In this document: positions 38,981 to 48,683 of the stretch, in pieces
Layout: every line of letters begins with the position of its first letter
Numbering within the stretch: the first letter of the stretch is position 1
Assembly (NCBI RefSeq): GCF_902706035.1
Contig: NZ_CACSJA010000013.1
Location: forward strand, 62,001 to 126,000
DNA length: 64,000 bases
DNA from: Pantoea sp. 18069
GTDB lineage: Bacteria; Pseudomonadota; Gammaproteobacteria; Burkholderiales; Burkholderiaceae_C
Direction of reading: 5' to 3'
The notes under the pieces: model-generated
The model's input: only the letters and a program-made list of their open reading frames with translations
Told to the model about the DNA's origin: nothing
The model's database searches: none
Made by a program: the position numbers and the translations under genes

Positions 38981-39011
38981 TTCCGCTGTTTTTTGATTGG
39001 GCCTGCCGAAT

Positions 39012-40817
39012 ATGCCACTGCCTCCTGCACCCAGCCGCCGCGCGGCCACTCTCCCTGCCGAAGCTTTCAGCGTAGTCGCACAACGCAAGGACACGCGCCC
39101 GAACATTGCCGACGATGACCTCGACGACGCCCCCACGGCTGTCCCCGCCGCCACCCCGGCACGCCGGCGCACCGCCAGCGTGGAAGCCGCAGCCCCTCTG
39201 ATCCAGGTTGAAACAACGGCGCGCGCTCCCGCGCCTGCGGCCCCGGCGGCCGCTTCTGCGCCTGCCCCGGTCACGGCCGCCGCGCCTCGCGCCCGTCGTA
39301 CCAAGCCCGCCAGCACACCCGCCCCGGCCGTCGAAGCCAAGGCACCGGTCACCGCAGCGCAGACAGCGCCAACCCCGGCGCCGGCGGCAGCAGCAAAGAT
39401 CAGCAAGCGCAAATCGCGCTCGGACCAAACCACGCTGTTCGTGCTCGACACCAATGTGCTGCTGCACGATCCCACAAGCCTGTTTCGCTTCGAAGAGCAC
39501 GACATCTTCCTGCCGATGGTGGTGCTCGAGGAGCTCGACGCCCACAAGAAGGGCATGACCGAAGTCGCGCGCAATGGCCGCCAGGTCAGCCGCAGCCTCG
39601 ATGCACTGGTCGCCGCCCAGGGCGAAACCGGCCTCGACAAGGGCCTGCGCCTGAATGCCTCGGGCCAGCGCAGCGCGACCGGCCAGCTGTTCTTCCAGAC
39701 CGAAGCCCTCGAATGCACGCTGCCCACAAGCCTGCCCCAGGGCAAGGCCGACAACCAGATCCTGGGCGTGGTCGAAGCCCTGCGCCGCCAGCGCAATGGC
39801 CGCGACGTGGTGCTGGTGTCCAAGGACATCAACATGCGCGTCAAGGCGCGCGCACTGGGCCTGGCCGCCGAGGACTACCAGAACGACAAGGTGCTCGAGG
39901 ACGGCGACCTGCTGTATTCGGGCCTGATGCCGCTGCCCCAGGACTTCTGGACCAAGGCCGGCAAGGGCATGGAAAGCTGGAACGAAGGCCCGTACACCTG
40001 CTACCGGGTCACGGGCGCGATCGTCGGCCAGTTCATGATCAACCAGTTCGTCTACTACGAGGCACCGGGCGAGCCCAGCCTGTTCCTGCGCGTGACCGAA
40101 ATCCGCGATCGCACGGCCGTGCTCAAGACGCTGCGCGACTATAGCCATGCGAAGAACGCGGTCTGGGGCGTGACCACACGCAACCGCGAGCAGAATTTCG
40201 CCATGAACCTGCTGATGGACCCCGAGATCGATCTCGTGACGCTGACCGGCACGGCCGGCACCGGCAAGACGCTGATGGCGCTCGCGGCCGGCCTGACCCA
40301 GGTGCTTGACGAGCGCCGCTACACCGAGATCATCATGACGCGCGCCACCGTGAGCGTAGGCGAGGACATCGGTTTCCTGCCCGGCACCGAAGAGGAAAAG
40401 ATGGGCCCCTGGATGGGCGCGCTCGACGACAACCTCGAGTTCCTGGCCAAGGGCGACGGCGGCAACGCCGGCGAGTGGGGGCGTGCCGCGACCAACGAGC
40501 TGATCCGCAGCCGCATCAAGATCAAGAGCATGAACTTCATGCGCGGCCGCACCTTCCTCAACAAGTACCTGATCCTGGACGAGGCGCAAAACCTCACGCC
40601 CAAGCAGATGAAGACGCTGATCACGCGCGCCGGTCCGGGCACCAAGATCGTCTGCATGGGCAACCTGGCGCAGATCGACACGCCTTATCTCACCGAAGGC
40701 TCGTCGGGCCTGACCTATTCGGTAGACCGCTTCAAGGGCTGGCCCCACAGCGGCCACATCACGCTGGCGCGCGGCGAACGCTCGCGCCTGGCGGATTTTG
40801 CCAGCGAGGTGCTCTAA
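39012..40817 (+). CDS. PIN-PhoH fusion protein (PhoH2-type)
   Basis: A 601-residue protein. Residues 1-130 are disordered and very rich in Ala, Pro and Thr. A PIN nuclease domain follows (FVLDTNVLLHDP with the first acidic residue, then VVLEELDAHKKG). The C-terminal PhoH ATPase domain has Walker A GTAGTGKT at 413-420 and LILDEAQNLTPKQMK. Such PhoH2 proteins act as RNA-unwinding ribonucleases in actinobacteria; a similar role here is inference. The ATG at 39012 lacks an obvious ribosome-binding site. A small membrane protein gene follows after 3 nt. Confidence 0.93.
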   Translation: MPLPPAPSRRAATLPAEAFSVVAQRKDTRPNIADDDLDDAPTAVPAATPARRRTASVEAAAPLIQVETTARAPAPAAPAAASAPAPVTAAAPRARRTKPASTPAPAVEAKAPVTAAQTAPTPAPAAAAKISKRKSRSDQTTLFVLDTNVLLHDPTSLFRFEEHDIFLPMVVLEELDAHKKGMTEVARNGRQVSRSLDALVAAQGETGLDKGLRLNASGQRSATGQLFFQTEALECTLPTSLPQGKADNQILGVVEALRRQRNGRDVVLVSKDINMRVKARALGLAAEDYQNDKVLEDGDLLYSGLMPLPQDFWTKAGKGMESWNEGPYTCYRVTGAIVGQFMINQFVYYEAPGEPSLFLRVTEIRDRTAVLKTLRDYSHAKNAVWGVTTRNREQNFAMNLLMDPEIDLVTLTGTAGTGKTLMALAAGLTQVLDERRYTEIIMTRATVSVGEDIGFLPGTEEEKMGPWMGALDDNLEFLAKGDGGNAGEWGRAATNELIRSRIKIKSMNFMRGRTFLNKYLILDEAQNLTPKQMKTLITRAGPGTKIVCMGNLAQIDTPYLTEGSSGLTYSVDRFKGWPHSGHITLARGERSRLADFASEVL

Positions 40818-40820
40818 GCC

Positions 40821-41216
40821 ATGGCGATCAGCTGGATCACCGCACTCAAGCTGGTTCCCTGGGGCGACGTCATCGAAGCCACACCCCAGGTGGTCAAGGC
40901 CGCCAAGGGCCTGCTGCGCAAGAAGGACGCCGCAGCCGAGGAAGCCGCTGCGGCCCCGGCCGCAAGCCGGCTCTCCACGCCCCACTCGGCGGGCGAGCAG
41001 GCGCTGCAGTTGATCCAGTCGCTAGAAGGCCGCATACGCCAGCTGGAGCAAGGCCAGCAGCAGTCGGCCGAGCTGATCCAGCAACTGGCCGAGCAGAACG
41101 CCCAGGTCATCCGCACCGTCGACCTGCTGCGCACCGGCGCCCAGCGCCTGGCATGGGCCTGCGCCGTGCTGGGAGTGTCCGTGGTCGGGCTGGTCATTGC
41201 GCTGTGGCGCATGTAA
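40821..41216 (+). CDS. Coiled-coil protein with C-terminal membrane anchor
   Basis: A 131-residue protein of unknown function. After an Ala-rich segment, residues about 58-100 form a strong coiled coil (ALQLIQSLEGRIRQLEQGQQQ and following). Residues about 109-128 are a single hydrophobic helix, and the protein ends in Arg-Met. The start is 3 nt after the PhoH stop, so the two genes are co-transcribed and probably coupled. It may anchor a partner to the inner membrane; that is inference. Confidence 0.8.
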   Translation: MAISWITALKLVPWGDVIEATPQVVKAAKGLLRKKDAAAEEAAAAPAASRLSTPHSAGEQALQLIQSLEGRIRQLEQGQQQSAELIQQLAEQNAQVIRTVDLLRTGAQRLAWACAVLGVSVVGLVIALWRM

Positions 41217-41240
41217 CCCGAGCCCCCGCGCTTGAAATGG

Positions 41241-41267
41241 AAAAACGGCCTTCGGGCCGTTTTTTTA
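41241..41267 (+). terminator. Terminator after the PhoH operon
   Basis: A compact hairpin AAAACGGCC-TTCG-GGCCGTTTT with a stable UUCG tetraloop is followed by T residues, 25 nt after the last stop codon. This is a textbook rho-independent terminator. Confidence 0.92.
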
Positions 41268-41314
41268 CGCTGCTACGCAAAGAAACAGGGCAAGCCTTGT
41301 GCAACTGGCGCGGC

Positions 41315-41428
41315 CCAGCACGGGGGCAGCGAGCAGGGGCCGCCCCGCAGCGAGGCTGCCGTGCCTAGCCGGCCGCCCCCTCCACCGAAGGTTGAGAGGG
41401 GGAAGCGACGAAGTCGCTCAGGGGGGGC
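41315..41428 (-). repeat. Intergenic GC-rich repeat, copy C
   Basis: Read on the minus strand: CCTGAGCGACTTCGTCGCTT, CCCCCTCTCAACCTTCGG, then GGAGGGGGCGGCC, CACGGCAGCCTCGCTGCGG, GGCGGCCCCTGCTCG and CTGCCCCCGTGCTGG. It matches copy D at 62578 closely, including the CTCTCAACCTTCGGTGGAGG segment, and ends right at the dnaB stop codon. Confidence 0.8.
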
Positions 41429-41430
41429 TT

Positions 41431-42846
41431 TTAAAAGTCATCCGCACCCATTGCCAGATTTTCAAAGCGCGTCTGGTTCTTCTGGAAGAACAGCTTCACG
41501 GTGCCCGTGGGCCCGTTACGCTGCTTGCCGATGATGACTTCGGCGATGTTCGGCTCCTTGGAGTCCTTGTTGTAGTAGTCGTCGCGGTAGATGAACATGA
41601 TGATGTCGGCATCCTGCTCGATGGCGCCCGATTCGCGCAGGTCGGACATCATCGGGCGCTTGTCGGTGCGCTGCTCGACCGAGCGGTTGAGCTGCGACAG
41701 CGCAATCACCGGGCATTGCAATTCCTTGGCCAGCATTTTCAGGCCCCGCGAAATTTCGCCGAGTTCGGTCGCGCGGTTGTCGGAACTCGCCGCCGAGCCC
41801 GAGCCGCTCATCAGCTGCAGGTAATCGACCACGATCAGGCCCAGCTTGCCGCATTGGCGCGCGAGGCGGCGCGAGTTGGCGCGCAGCTCGCCCGGCGTCA
41901 GGCCCGGGCTTTCGTCGATGTGCAGCGACACCGTGCGCAGGCGCTCTATGGCTTCGGTGAGCCGTGGCCACTCGTCGTCGTTGAGCTTGCCGGTGCGCAG
42001 ATTGCCCTGGTTCACGCGACCGATCGAGCCCACGATACGCACCGCGAGCTGGGCCGCGCCCATTTCCATGGAGAAGATCGCGACGGGCAGGCCTTCGTTG
42101 AGCGCCACATGCTCGGCAATATTCACCGCCAGCGCGGTCTTGCCCATAGAGGGACGCGCGGCCAGCACCACCAGGTCACCCGCCTGCATGCCCGAAGTCA
42201 TGCGGTCCAGGTCGGCAAAGCCGGTAGGCACGCCGGTCACATCCATCGGGTTGTCGGCCATTTCCTGAACCCGGTCCAGCAGGTCGACGACCAGCGTGTC
42301 CAGCGACTGGAAGCCCTGCTTGTTGCGCGCACCCTCTTCGCCGATCGCGAAGATCTTCGACTCGGCTTCGTCGAGCACGCGCTCCACGGTCTTGCCCTGG
42401 GGGTTGAACGCGTTGGTGGCGATATCGTCGCTGGCCGTGATCAGCTTGCGCAGGATGGAACGGTCGCGCACGATTTCCGCATAGCGGCGGATATTGGTCG
42501 CGCTGGGCACATACTGGGCCAGCTGGTTCAGATACATCAGGCCGCCGATTTCCTCGGCCTTGCCCATGGTCTGCAGGTTCTCGTAGACCGTGATCACGTC
42601 GGCGGGCTTGCTGGCATTGATCAGCTTGCCTATGGCTTCGTAGATCAGCTTGTGCTCGTGGCGGTAGAAATCGCTGTCCGACAGCAGGTCGCCCACCCGG
42701 TCCCAGGCGTTGTTGTCCAGCAGCAGGCCGCCCAGCACGCTCGATTCGGATTCCATCGAATGCGGCGGCACGCGCAGCTGCGCGACCTGGCGATCCGGGG
42801 GAGAAAAAGCATCATCGAGCTCGAGCGGAGGCATAACAGAGGACAT
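41431..42846 (-). CDS. dnaB: Replicative DNA helicase DnaB
   Basis: DnaB (471 aa) is the hexameric 5'-3' helicase of the replication fork. The N-terminal domain (PHSMESESSVLGGLL) that binds primase is followed by a RecA-like ATPase with Walker A ARPSMGKTA and Walker B LIVVDYLQLM, and RATELGEISRGLKMLAKEL. It is an intein-free, standard-length protein. The ATG at 42846 is chosen from homology. It lies downstream of rplI across a terminator, the usual neighbour pair. Confidence 0.97.
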   Translation of the reverse strand: MSSVMPPLELDDAFSPPDRQVAQLRVPPHSMESESSVLGGLLLDNNAWDRVGDLLSDSDFYRHEHKLIYEAIGKLINASKPADVITVYENLQTMGKAEEIGGLMYLNQLAQYVPSATNIRRYAEIVRDRSILRKLITASDDIATNAFNPQGKTVERVLDEAESKIFAIGEEGARNKQGFQSLDTLVVDLLDRVQEMADNPMDVTGVPTGFADLDRMTSGMQAGDLVVLAARPSMGKTALAVNIAEHVALNEGLPVAIFSMEMGAAQLAVRIVGSIGRVNQGNLRTGKLNDDEWPRLTEAIERLRTVSLHIDESPGLTPGELRANSRRLARQCGKLGLIVVDYLQLMSGSGSAASSDNRATELGEISRGLKMLAKELQCPVIALSQLNRSVEQRTDKRPMMSDLRESGAIEQDADIIMFIYRDDYYNKDSKEPNIAEVIIGKQRNGPTGTVKLFFQKNQTRFENLAMGADDF

Positions 42847-42963
42847 GGATTTCCTTGGGGGCAAGCCCTCCATCCTAGCCGCAGCCGGCGCCGGCGTCAT
42901 CCTTGACGCGCGTTGCACGCACGCCAGACGCGGCTATGGCTTGCAGCGGCAGCCAAAGGGGAG

Positions 42964-42998
42964 GGACAAAAACACAAAAGCCGCCCTGAGGCGGCTTT
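42964..42998 (-). terminator. Terminator of the rpsF-rplI operon
   Basis: A 9-bp hairpin AAAGCCGCC-CTGA-GGCGGCTTT (42977-42998) is followed on the minus strand by a T-rich tract (TTGTGTTTTTG). It lies about 20 nt after the rplI stop. Confidence 0.85.
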
Positions 42999-43017
42999 CG
43001 TTCAGCGCGAAGCTGAT

Positions 43018-43470
43018 TTAAGCAGTTTCGCCGTAGACCGAAACGGTCACGTCAACAACCACGTCGGTGTGCAGGGACACGCTCACGGTGGTATCGCCAA
43101 TGGTCTTGATGGGACCGTTGGGCAGGCGCACTTGCGACTTCACAACCTTGTAGCCTTGCTTGTTCAGCTCAGCCGAGATGTCGTGGTTGGTCACCGAGCC
43201 GAACAGACGGCCGTCAACGCCGGCCTTTTGCGACAGCTTGACATTGCCGCCGGCGAGCTTTTCGCCTTCAGCTTGTGCAGCAGCCAGCTTTTCGGCAGCA
43301 GCCTTTTCCAGTTCAACGCGCTTGGCTTCGAACTCGGCCTTGTTGGCTTCGGTCGCGCGGCGTGCGAAGCCGGAAGGAATCAGGAAGTTGCGGGCGTAGC
43401 CGTCCTTGACCTTGACGATTTCGCCGAGGTTACCCAGGTTGACAACCTTTTCGAGCAGAATGATTTGCAT
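43018..43470 (-). CDS. rplI: 50S ribosomal protein L9
   Basis: L9 (150 aa) binds domain V of 23S rRNA. The N-terminal globular domain [32 protein letters not shown] is followed by the long connecting helix and the C-terminal domain. Standard length. It is the last gene of rpsF-priB-rpsR-rplI, 12 nt after rpsR. Confidence 0.98.
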   Translation of the reverse strand: MQIILLEKVVNLGNLGEIVKVKDGYARNFLIPSGFARRATEANKAEFEAKRVELEKAAAEKLAAAQAEGEKLAGGNVKLSQKAGVDGRLFGSVTNHDISAELNKQGYKVVKSQVRLPNGPIKTIGDTTVSVSLHTDVVVDVTVSVYGETA

Positions 43471-43482
43471 GGTTCGTGCTCC

Positions 43483-43764
43483 TTAGATCTTGTGCTGGTC
43501 GCTGTAAGGCACCAGGGCCAGGAAGCGCGCGCGCTTGATGGCGGTGTTCAGCTGACGCTGATAGATGGCGCGGGTGCCGGTCAGACGTGCGGGCACGATC
43601 TTGCCGTTTTCGCCGATGAAATCGCGCAGCGTGTCGACATCCTTGTAGTCGATTTCTTCAACGCCAGCCACGGTGAAGCGGCAGAAGCGCTTGCGCTTGA
43701 ACAGCAGCGACTGGGTGTTGCGCTTGGGGCGCTTGTCTTTGTTGAATTTCTTGAACGTGGCCAT
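43483..43764 (-). CDS. rpsR: 30S ribosomal protein S18
   Basis: S18 (93 aa) pairs with S6 on the small subunit. The core [40 protein letters not shown] and the ending RALVPYSD-like segment are typical. It lies between priB (18 nt) and rplI. Confidence 0.98.
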   Translation of the reverse strand: MATFKKFNKDKRPKRNTQSLLFKRKRFCRFTVAGVEEIDYKDVDTLRDFIGENGKIVPARLTGTRAIYQRQLNTAIKRARFLALVPYSDQHKI

Positions 43765-43782
43765 TGCTGGACCTCTTGAAAA

Positions 43783-44073
43783 TTAATTTTGTTGAATATC
43801 CTGGATGTGCATCACCACTGTCTTGCTGTTGCGCGGGGTAGCGAGGAAGCCTTGAAACTTCCAGCTGCTGCCCGGGGCCTGACGAGCCAGACGCTCTGCC
43901 AGTGCCCCGAAGGCCACCGCTTTGACAGCTGCCGTGACATTCCGCTCAGTGCCTGCCTCTTGCTGCCGGGACTCGTGTTCGAGCCTCAGATCCAGCGCTG
44001 GCAGTCCGGCGGGCGTGTAGCGCAAGGGTTGAACCTCGGCGATACAGGCAGTCAGGACAACGTGGTTTTCCAC
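43783..44073 (-). CDS. priB: Primosomal replication protein N (PriB)
   Basis: PriB (96 aa) is a single-strand DNA-binding OB-fold protein that stabilises PriA-dependent replication restart. Homology covers VVLTACIAEVQPLRYTPAGLPALDLRLEHES and VKAVAFGALAERLARQ. The start is GTG at 44073 (giving MENHVV). It is located between rpsF and rpsR, its usual place in beta- and gammaproteobacteria. Confidence 0.95.
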   Translation of the reverse strand: MENHVVLTACIAEVQPLRYTPAGLPALDLRLEHESRQQEAGTERNVTAAVKAVAFGALAERLARQAPGSSWKFQGFLATPRNSKTVVMHIQDIQQN

Positions 44074-44099
44074 TCCGTGGGCGTGATGTGACGCTGAGC

Positions 44100-44462
44100 T
44101 CAGGCCTGTTCGGCCTGGTTGGCCTTGCGGGCTTCTTCGCGCTCGACAGTCTTCATCATCGAAGAAGGTGCAGTATCAGCCTTCTTCTTTTGCACGGTCA
44201 GGTGACGCAGCACGGCGTCGTTGAACTTGAACGCGTGTTCGAGTTCAGCCATCACGGCTTGATCAGCTTCGATGTTCAGGCACAGGTAGTGGGCCTTGGC
44301 AAGCTTGTTGATCATGTAGGCCAGTTGACGACGGCCCCAGTCTTCTTCACGGTGCACCTTACCACCGCCGGCGGTAATCATGCCCTTGTAGCGCTCCAGC
44401 ATGGCTGGAACTTGTTCGCTTTGATCCGGGTGGATCAACAAAATGATTTCGTAATGACGCAT
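44100..44462 (-). CDS. rpsF: 30S ribosomal protein S6
   Basis: S6 (120 aa) heterodimerises with S18. It begins [22 protein letters not shown] and includes [28 protein letters not shown], with a charged C-terminal extension typical of betaproteobacteria. The ATG at 44462 is preceded by a GGGAG ribosome-binding site. A promoter and a leader hairpin lie upstream. Confidence 0.98.
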   Translation of the reverse strand: MRHYEIILLIHPDQSEQVPAMLERYKGMITAGGGKVHREEDWGRRQLAYMINKLAKAHYLCLNIEADQAVMAELEHAFKFNDAVLRHLTVQKKKADTAPSSMMKTVEREEARKANQAEQA

Positions 44463-44488
44463 GTAAACTCCCTTTTGGGTTGGGCCCC

Positions 44489-44506
44489 CCGCTGCGTCTG
44501 TAGCGG
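44489..44506 (-). promoter_or_regulatory. Hairpin in the rpsF leader
   Basis: The leader between the predicted start of transcription and rpsF contains a small stem CCGCT/AGCGG with an 8-nt loop (minus strand). In many bacteria the S6:S18 complex binds an rpsF leader hairpin containing CCG to repress translation. Whether this is such an element is uncertain. Confidence 0.3.
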
Positions 44507-44527
44507 TGTGGCAAGGCAAAGCAGGCA

Positions 44528-44557
44528 ATTATAGCCCTGCATCGCCAGCCTTGTACA
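44528..44557 (-). promoter_or_regulatory. Promoter of rpsF-priB-rpsR-rplI
   Basis: On the minus strand a perfect -10 TATAAT (44528-44533) is preceded after 18 nt by TGTACA (44552-44557), a 4/6 match to TTGACA. It lies about 66 nt upstream of rpsF and back to back with the grpE promoter region. Confidence 0.65.
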
Positions 44558-44625
44558 CTCCCCCCCTTGAGATGTCCTTGCCAGATGCTGGCCTAACGCC
44601 CTGGCGACGCGCTGCAGCGGCCGGT

Positions 44626-44654
44626 CTTGAAATCCTGCGGCACGCGCCCCATCT
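44626..44654 (+). promoter_or_regulatory. Sigma32-type heat-shock promoter of grpE
   Basis: CTTGAAA (44626-44632) and CCCCATCT (44647-44654) are separated by 14 nt. This is an essentially perfect sigma32 promoter, 45 nt upstream of grpE, and should drive the grpE-dnaK-dnaJ chaperone genes. Confidence 0.85.
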
Positions 44655-44698
44655 GCGCAGCAGTTGTTTTTTTCTTCTTATTCTTGAAGCCTCAACCC

Positions 44699-45253
44699 AT
44701 GTCTGAACAGAATCCCACAGCCCACCTTGCCCCGGCAGATGCCTCGCCTGAAGAAGTGGAAGCCGCGATGGCGGTCCACAGCGCGGACGAAATCGCCCGC
44801 CTGCAGGCCGAGCTCGCGGAGATCAAGACCAAGAGTGCCGAACTCGCCGACCAGTTCCTGCGCGCCAAGGCCGAAGCGGAGAATGCGCGCCGCCGCGCCG
44901 AGGACGAAGTGTCCAAGGCCCGCAAGTTCGGCATTGAAAGTTTCGCGGAAAGCCTGTTGCCCATCTGCGACAGCCTCGACGCCGCGCTCGCCATCCAGTC
45001 GGCCACGACCGAGCAGTTGCGCGAAGGCGCCGACGCCACGCGCCGCCAGCTGATTTCGGCGCTCGAACGCAACCGGGTTCTGCCGATCGACCCCGCGGCC
45101 GGTGAAAAATTCGACCCCCACCTGCACCAGGCGATCAGCGTCGTGCCCGCCGAGCAGGCCCCCAACACCGTGGTCGCCGTGCTGCAAAAGGGTTATCTGA
45201 TCGCCGACCGCATCCTGCGCCCGGCGCTGGTGACCGTCACGGCCCCTAACTAG
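44699..45253 (+). CDS. grpE: Nucleotide exchange factor GrpE
   Basis: GrpE (184 aa) releases ADP from DnaK and senses temperature through its N-terminal coiled coil (residues about 30-80, [33 protein letters not shown]). The C-terminal beta domain has [13 protein letters not shown] and [23 protein letters not shown]. The ATG at 44699 begins [10 protein letters not shown]. It is followed by dnaK after 88 nt. Confidence 0.97.
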   Translation: MSEQNPTAHLAPADASPEEVEAAMAVHSADEIARLQAELAEIKTKSAELADQFLRAKAEAENARRRAEDEVSKARKFGIESFAESLLPICDSLDAALAIQSATTEQLREGADATRRQLISALERNRVLPIDPAAGEKFDPHLHQAISVVPAEQAPNTVVAVLQKGYLIADRILRPALVTVTAPN

Positions 45254-45341
45254 CTGAAAAATTTCGGCGCGACGGCTTGAAGCAAGACCCCCGCGCCACA
45301 AGTTACCAGCCATTCATATAGTCAATATTTCGGAGAAGAAC

Positions 45342-47285
45342 ATGGGAAAAATCATCGGTATCGATCTGGGCACCACCAACAGCTGCGTGGCTGTGATGGA
45401 AGGCAACACCATTCGCGTGATCGAGAACAGCGAAGGTGCGCGCACCACGCCGTCGATCATTGCCTACCAGGAAGACGGCGAGATCCTCGTCGGCGCCTCG
45501 GCCAAGCGCCAGGCCGTGACCAACCCGCGCAACACGATCTACGCTTCCAAGCGCCTGATCGGCCGCAAGTTCGACGAGAAGGAAGTGCAAAAGGACATCG
45601 ACCTGATGCCCTACACCATCACCAAGGCGGACAACGGCGACGCCTGGATCGAAGTGCGCGGCCAGAAGATGGCCCCTCCGCAGATCAGCGCCGAAGTGCT
45701 GCGCAAGATGAAGAAGACCGCCGAGGACTTCCTGGGCGAGCCCGTGACCGAAGCCGTGATCACCGTGCCGGCCTACTTCAACGACGCCCAGCGCCAGGCC
45801 ACCAAGGATGCGGGCCGCATCGCCGGCCTCGACGTCAAGCGCATCATCAACGAACCCACCGCTGCAGCCCTGGCCTTCGGCCTGGACAAGCAGGACAAGG
45901 CCGACCGCAAGATCGCCGTGTATGACCTGGGCGGCGGCACGTTCGACGTCTCTATCATCGAGATCGCCGACGTGGACGGCGAAAAGCAGTTCGAAGTGCT
46001 GTCGACCAACGGCGACACCTTCCTGGGCGGCGAAGACTTCGACCAGCGCATCATCGACTACATCATCAGCGAGTTCAAGAAGGAACAAGGCGTCGATCTG
46101 TCCAAGGACGTGCTCGCGCTGCAACGCCTGAAGGAAGCGGCCGAGAAGGCCAAGATCGAACTGTCGAACTCGGCCCAGACCGACATCAACCTGCCTTACG
46201 TGACGGCCGACGCTTCGGGCCCCAAGCACCTGAACATCAAGCTCACGCGCGCCAAGCTCGAAAGCCTGGTCGACGAGCTGATCGAGCGCACGATTGCGCC
46301 CTGCCGCATGGCCATCAAGGACGCGGGCATCTCGGTGTCCGACATCCATGACGTGATCCTGGTCGGTGGCATGACCCGCATGCCCAAGGTGCAGGAAAAG
46401 GTCAAGGAATTCTTCGGCAAGGAACCCCGCAAGGACGTGAACCCTGATGAAGCCGTGGCTGTCGGCGCCGCCGTGCAGGGCCAGGTGCTGTCGGGCGACC
46501 GCAAGGACGTGCTGCTGCTGGACGTGACGCCGCTGTCGCTGGGCATCGAGACCCTGGGTGGCGTCATGACCAAGATGATCACCAAGAACACGACCATCCC
46601 GACCAAGTTCGCGCAGACGTTCTCGACGGCTGACGACAACCAGCCGGCCGTGACCATCAAGGTGTTCCAGGGCGAGCGCGAGATCGCTGCGGGCAATAAG
46701 GGCCTGGGCGAGTTCAACCTCGAAGGCATCCCACCCGCAGGCCGCGGCGTGCCGCAGATCGAAGTGACCTTCGACATCGACGCCAACGGTATCCTGAACG
46801 TATCCGCCAAGGACAAGGCCTCGGGCAAGGAAAACAAGATCACCATCAAGGCGAACTCGGGCCTGTCGGAAGAAGAGATCCAGCAAATGGTCAAGGACGC
46901 GGAACTCAACGCGGCCGATGACAAGAAGAAGCTGGAACTCGTGCAGTCGAAGAACCAGGGCGAAGCCGCGGTGCACAGCGTGACCAAGAGCCTGGCCGAG
47001 CACGGCGACAAGCTCGACGCCGCCGAGAAGTCGGCCATCGAAGCCGCTGTCAAGGACCTCGAGGAAGCCCTCAAGGCCGAGGACAAGGACGCGATCGACG
47101 CCAAGACCACGGCCCTGATGACCGCAAGCCAGAAGCTCGGCGAGAAGATGTACGCCGATGCGCAGGCCGCGGGCGGTGCCGATGCAGCCGCGGCTGCAGG
47201 CGCCGCAGGTGCTGCTGCGAGTGCTTCGGCGCCCGAAGACGACAATGTGGTCGACGCCGAAGTCAAGGAAGTCAAGAAGGACTGA
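45342..47285 (+). CDS. dnaK: Chaperone protein DnaK (Hsp70)
   Basis: DnaK (647 aa). The ATPase domain starts [18 protein letters not shown] and contains [14 protein letters not shown] and the [11 protein letters not shown] motif. The substrate domain follows the conserved [14 protein letters not shown], and the C-terminal lid ends in an Ala/Gly-rich tail closing with EVKEVKKD. The GGAG ribosome-binding site is close upstream. A CTTGAAG at 45276 resembles a sigma32 -35, but no matching CCCCAT is correctly spaced, so dnaK probably relies mainly on the grpE promoter. Confidence 0.99.
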   Translation: MGKIIGIDLGTTNSCVAVMEGNTIRVIENSEGARTTPSIIAYQEDGEILVGASAKRQAVTNPRNTIYASKRLIGRKFDEKEVQKDIDLMPYTITKADNGDAWIEVRGQKMAPPQISAEVLRKMKKTAEDFLGEPVTEAVITVPAYFNDAQRQATKDAGRIAGLDVKRIINEPTAAALAFGLDKQDKADRKIAVYDLGGGTFDVSIIEIADVDGEKQFEVLSTNGDTFLGGEDFDQRIIDYIISEFKKEQGVDLSKDVLALQRLKEAAEKAKIELSNSAQTDINLPYVTADASGPKHLNIKLTRAKLESLVDELIERTIAPCRMAIKDAGISVSDIHDVILVGGMTRMPKVQEKVKEFFGKEPRKDVNPDEAVAVGAAVQGQVLSGDRKDVLLLDVTPLSLGIETLGGVMTKMITKNTTIPTKFAQTFSTADDNQPAVTIKVFQGEREIAAGNKGLGEFNLEGIPPAGRGVPQIEVTFDIDANGILNVSAKDKASGKENKITIKANSGLSEEEIQQMVKDAELNAADDKKKLELVQSKNQGEAAVHSVTKSLAEHGDKLDAAEKSAIEAAVKDLEEALKAEDKDAIDAKTTALMTASQKLGEKMYADAQAAGGADAAAAAGAAGAAASASAPEDDNVVDAEVKEVKKD

Positions 47286-47376
47286 TGCGCCAGGTCCTCA
47301 GTGACTGACCGCCGCCGCGTCGTCCCGTTTTCGGGGTGACGCGGCGTTCCTGTTCCAACCGGCCCCACGAATCAAC

Positions 47377-48519
47377 ATGTCCAAACGCGACTATTACGAA
47401 GTCCTCGGCGTTGCCAAGAACGCCTCGGACGAGGAAATCAAGAAGGCTTATCGCAAGCTCGCGATGAAGCATCACCCTGACCGCAACCAGGGCGATACCG
47501 CCGTCAAGGCCGAAGAGAATTTCAAGGAGGCCAAGGAGGCCTACGAGATGCTCTCGGACGCCCAGAAGCGCGCGGCCTATGACCAGTACGGCCATGCCGG
47601 CGTGGACCCGAACCGCGGCATGGGCGGCGGCGAAGGCTATGGCGGTTTCGCCGAAGCTTTCGGCGACATCTTCGGCGATATGTTCAGCCAGGGCCAGGGC
47701 CAGGGACGTGGCGGGCGCGGCGGCGGACGCCAGGTCTACCGTGGCAACGACTTGAGCTATGCGATGGAAATCACGCTCGAGGAAGCCGCCAAGGGCAAGG
47801 ACGCGCAGATCCGCATCCCCTCGTGGGACAGCTGCGACACCTGCCACGGCTCGGGCGCCAAGCCCGGCACCAGCGCCAAGACCTGCACCACCTGTGCGGG
47901 CCAGGGTTCGGTGCAGATGCGCCAGGGCTTCTTCAGCGTGCAGCAGACCTGCCCGCATTGCCGCGGCACGGGCAAGATCATTCCCGAACCCTGCACCAGC
48001 TGCCAGGGCCAGGGCAAGGTCAAGCACCAGAAGACGCTCGAAGTCAAGATTCCCGCGGGCATAGACGACGGCATGCGCATCCGCTCGACGGGCAACGGCG
48101 AGCCCGGCACCAACGGCGGGCCTCCGGGCGACCTGTATATCGAGATCCGCATCCGCAAGCACGACATCTTCGAGCGCGAAGGCGACGACCTGCATTGCCA
48201 GGTGCCCGTGAGCTTCATCACCGCGGCCCTGGGCGGCGAGATCGAAGTGCCCACGCTGGCCGGCAAGGCGGCGATCGACATTCCCGAAGGCACCCAGGCC
48301 GGCAAGCAGTTCCGCCTGCGCGGCAAGGGCATCAAGGGCATACGCGCGAGCTACCCCGGCGACCTCTACTGCCACATCGTGGTCGAAACGCCGGTCAAGC
48401 TCACCGAGTACCAGCGCAAGCTGCTGCGCGAGCTCGAGGAATCGCTGCAAAAAGGCGGCGGACGCCACTCGCCCAGCGGCGAAAGCTGGACCGACAGACT
48501 CAAGAAGTTCTTCAGCTGA
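47377..48519 (+). CDS. dnaJ: Chaperone protein DnaJ
   Basis: DnaJ (380 aa) stimulates DnaK ATP hydrolysis and delivers substrates. The J domain has HPD at residues 33-35, followed by a Gly/Phe-rich region ([21 protein letters not shown]). The zinc-binding domain has four CxxCxGxG-type repeats ([32 protein letters not shown]). The C-terminal substrate domains complete a type I DnaJ. A strong terminator follows. Confidence 0.98.
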   Translation: MSKRDYYEVLGVAKNASDEEIKKAYRKLAMKHHPDRNQGDTAVKAEENFKEAKEAYEMLSDAQKRAAYDQYGHAGVDPNRGMGGGEGYGGFAEAFGDIFGDMFSQGQGQGRGGRGGGRQVYRGNDLSYAMEITLEEAAKGKDAQIRIPSWDSCDTCHGSGAKPGTSAKTCTTCAGQGSVQMRQGFFSVQQTCPHCRGTGKIIPEPCTSCQGQGKVKHQKTLEVKIPAGIDDGMRIRSTGNGEPGTNGGPPGDLYIEIRIRKHDIFEREGDDLHCQVPVSFITAALGGEIEVPTLAGKAAIDIPEGTQAGKQFRLRGKGIKGIRASYPGDLYCHIVVETPVKLTEYQRKLLRELEESLQKGGGRHSPSGESWTDRLKKFFS

Positions 48520-48536
48520 TCGCATCAGCGCCTACC

Positions 48537-48565
48537 ATCCCCGCCGCGTGCGGGGATTTTTTTGC
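48537..48565 (+). terminator. Terminator after dnaJ
   Basis: The stem ATCCCCGC/GCGGGGAT with a 5-nt loop (48537-48557) is followed by seven T residues, 18 nt after the dnaJ stop. It separates the chaperone operon from the LysR gene. Confidence 0.92.
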
Positions 48566-48683
48566 GTACTGCAGAGGCGATGTTCGCTGAAAGACAATCT
48601 TGCCATCGTCGTTTACGATGACAGAGGCAAAATAATCAGCGAAAATACGCTTAACTTCTCTTTTCGAGAAGCATATAAAACCC

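Noticed and set aside
38808..40985. Long minus-strand open frame opposite the PhoH gene
   Set aside because: Shadow frame; spans a terminator-like hairpin and the bcp 3' end.
45276..45300. Separate sigma32 promoter for dnaK
   Set aside because: Only a CTTGAAG half is present; no CCCCAT-like element occurs at 13-15 nt spacing.
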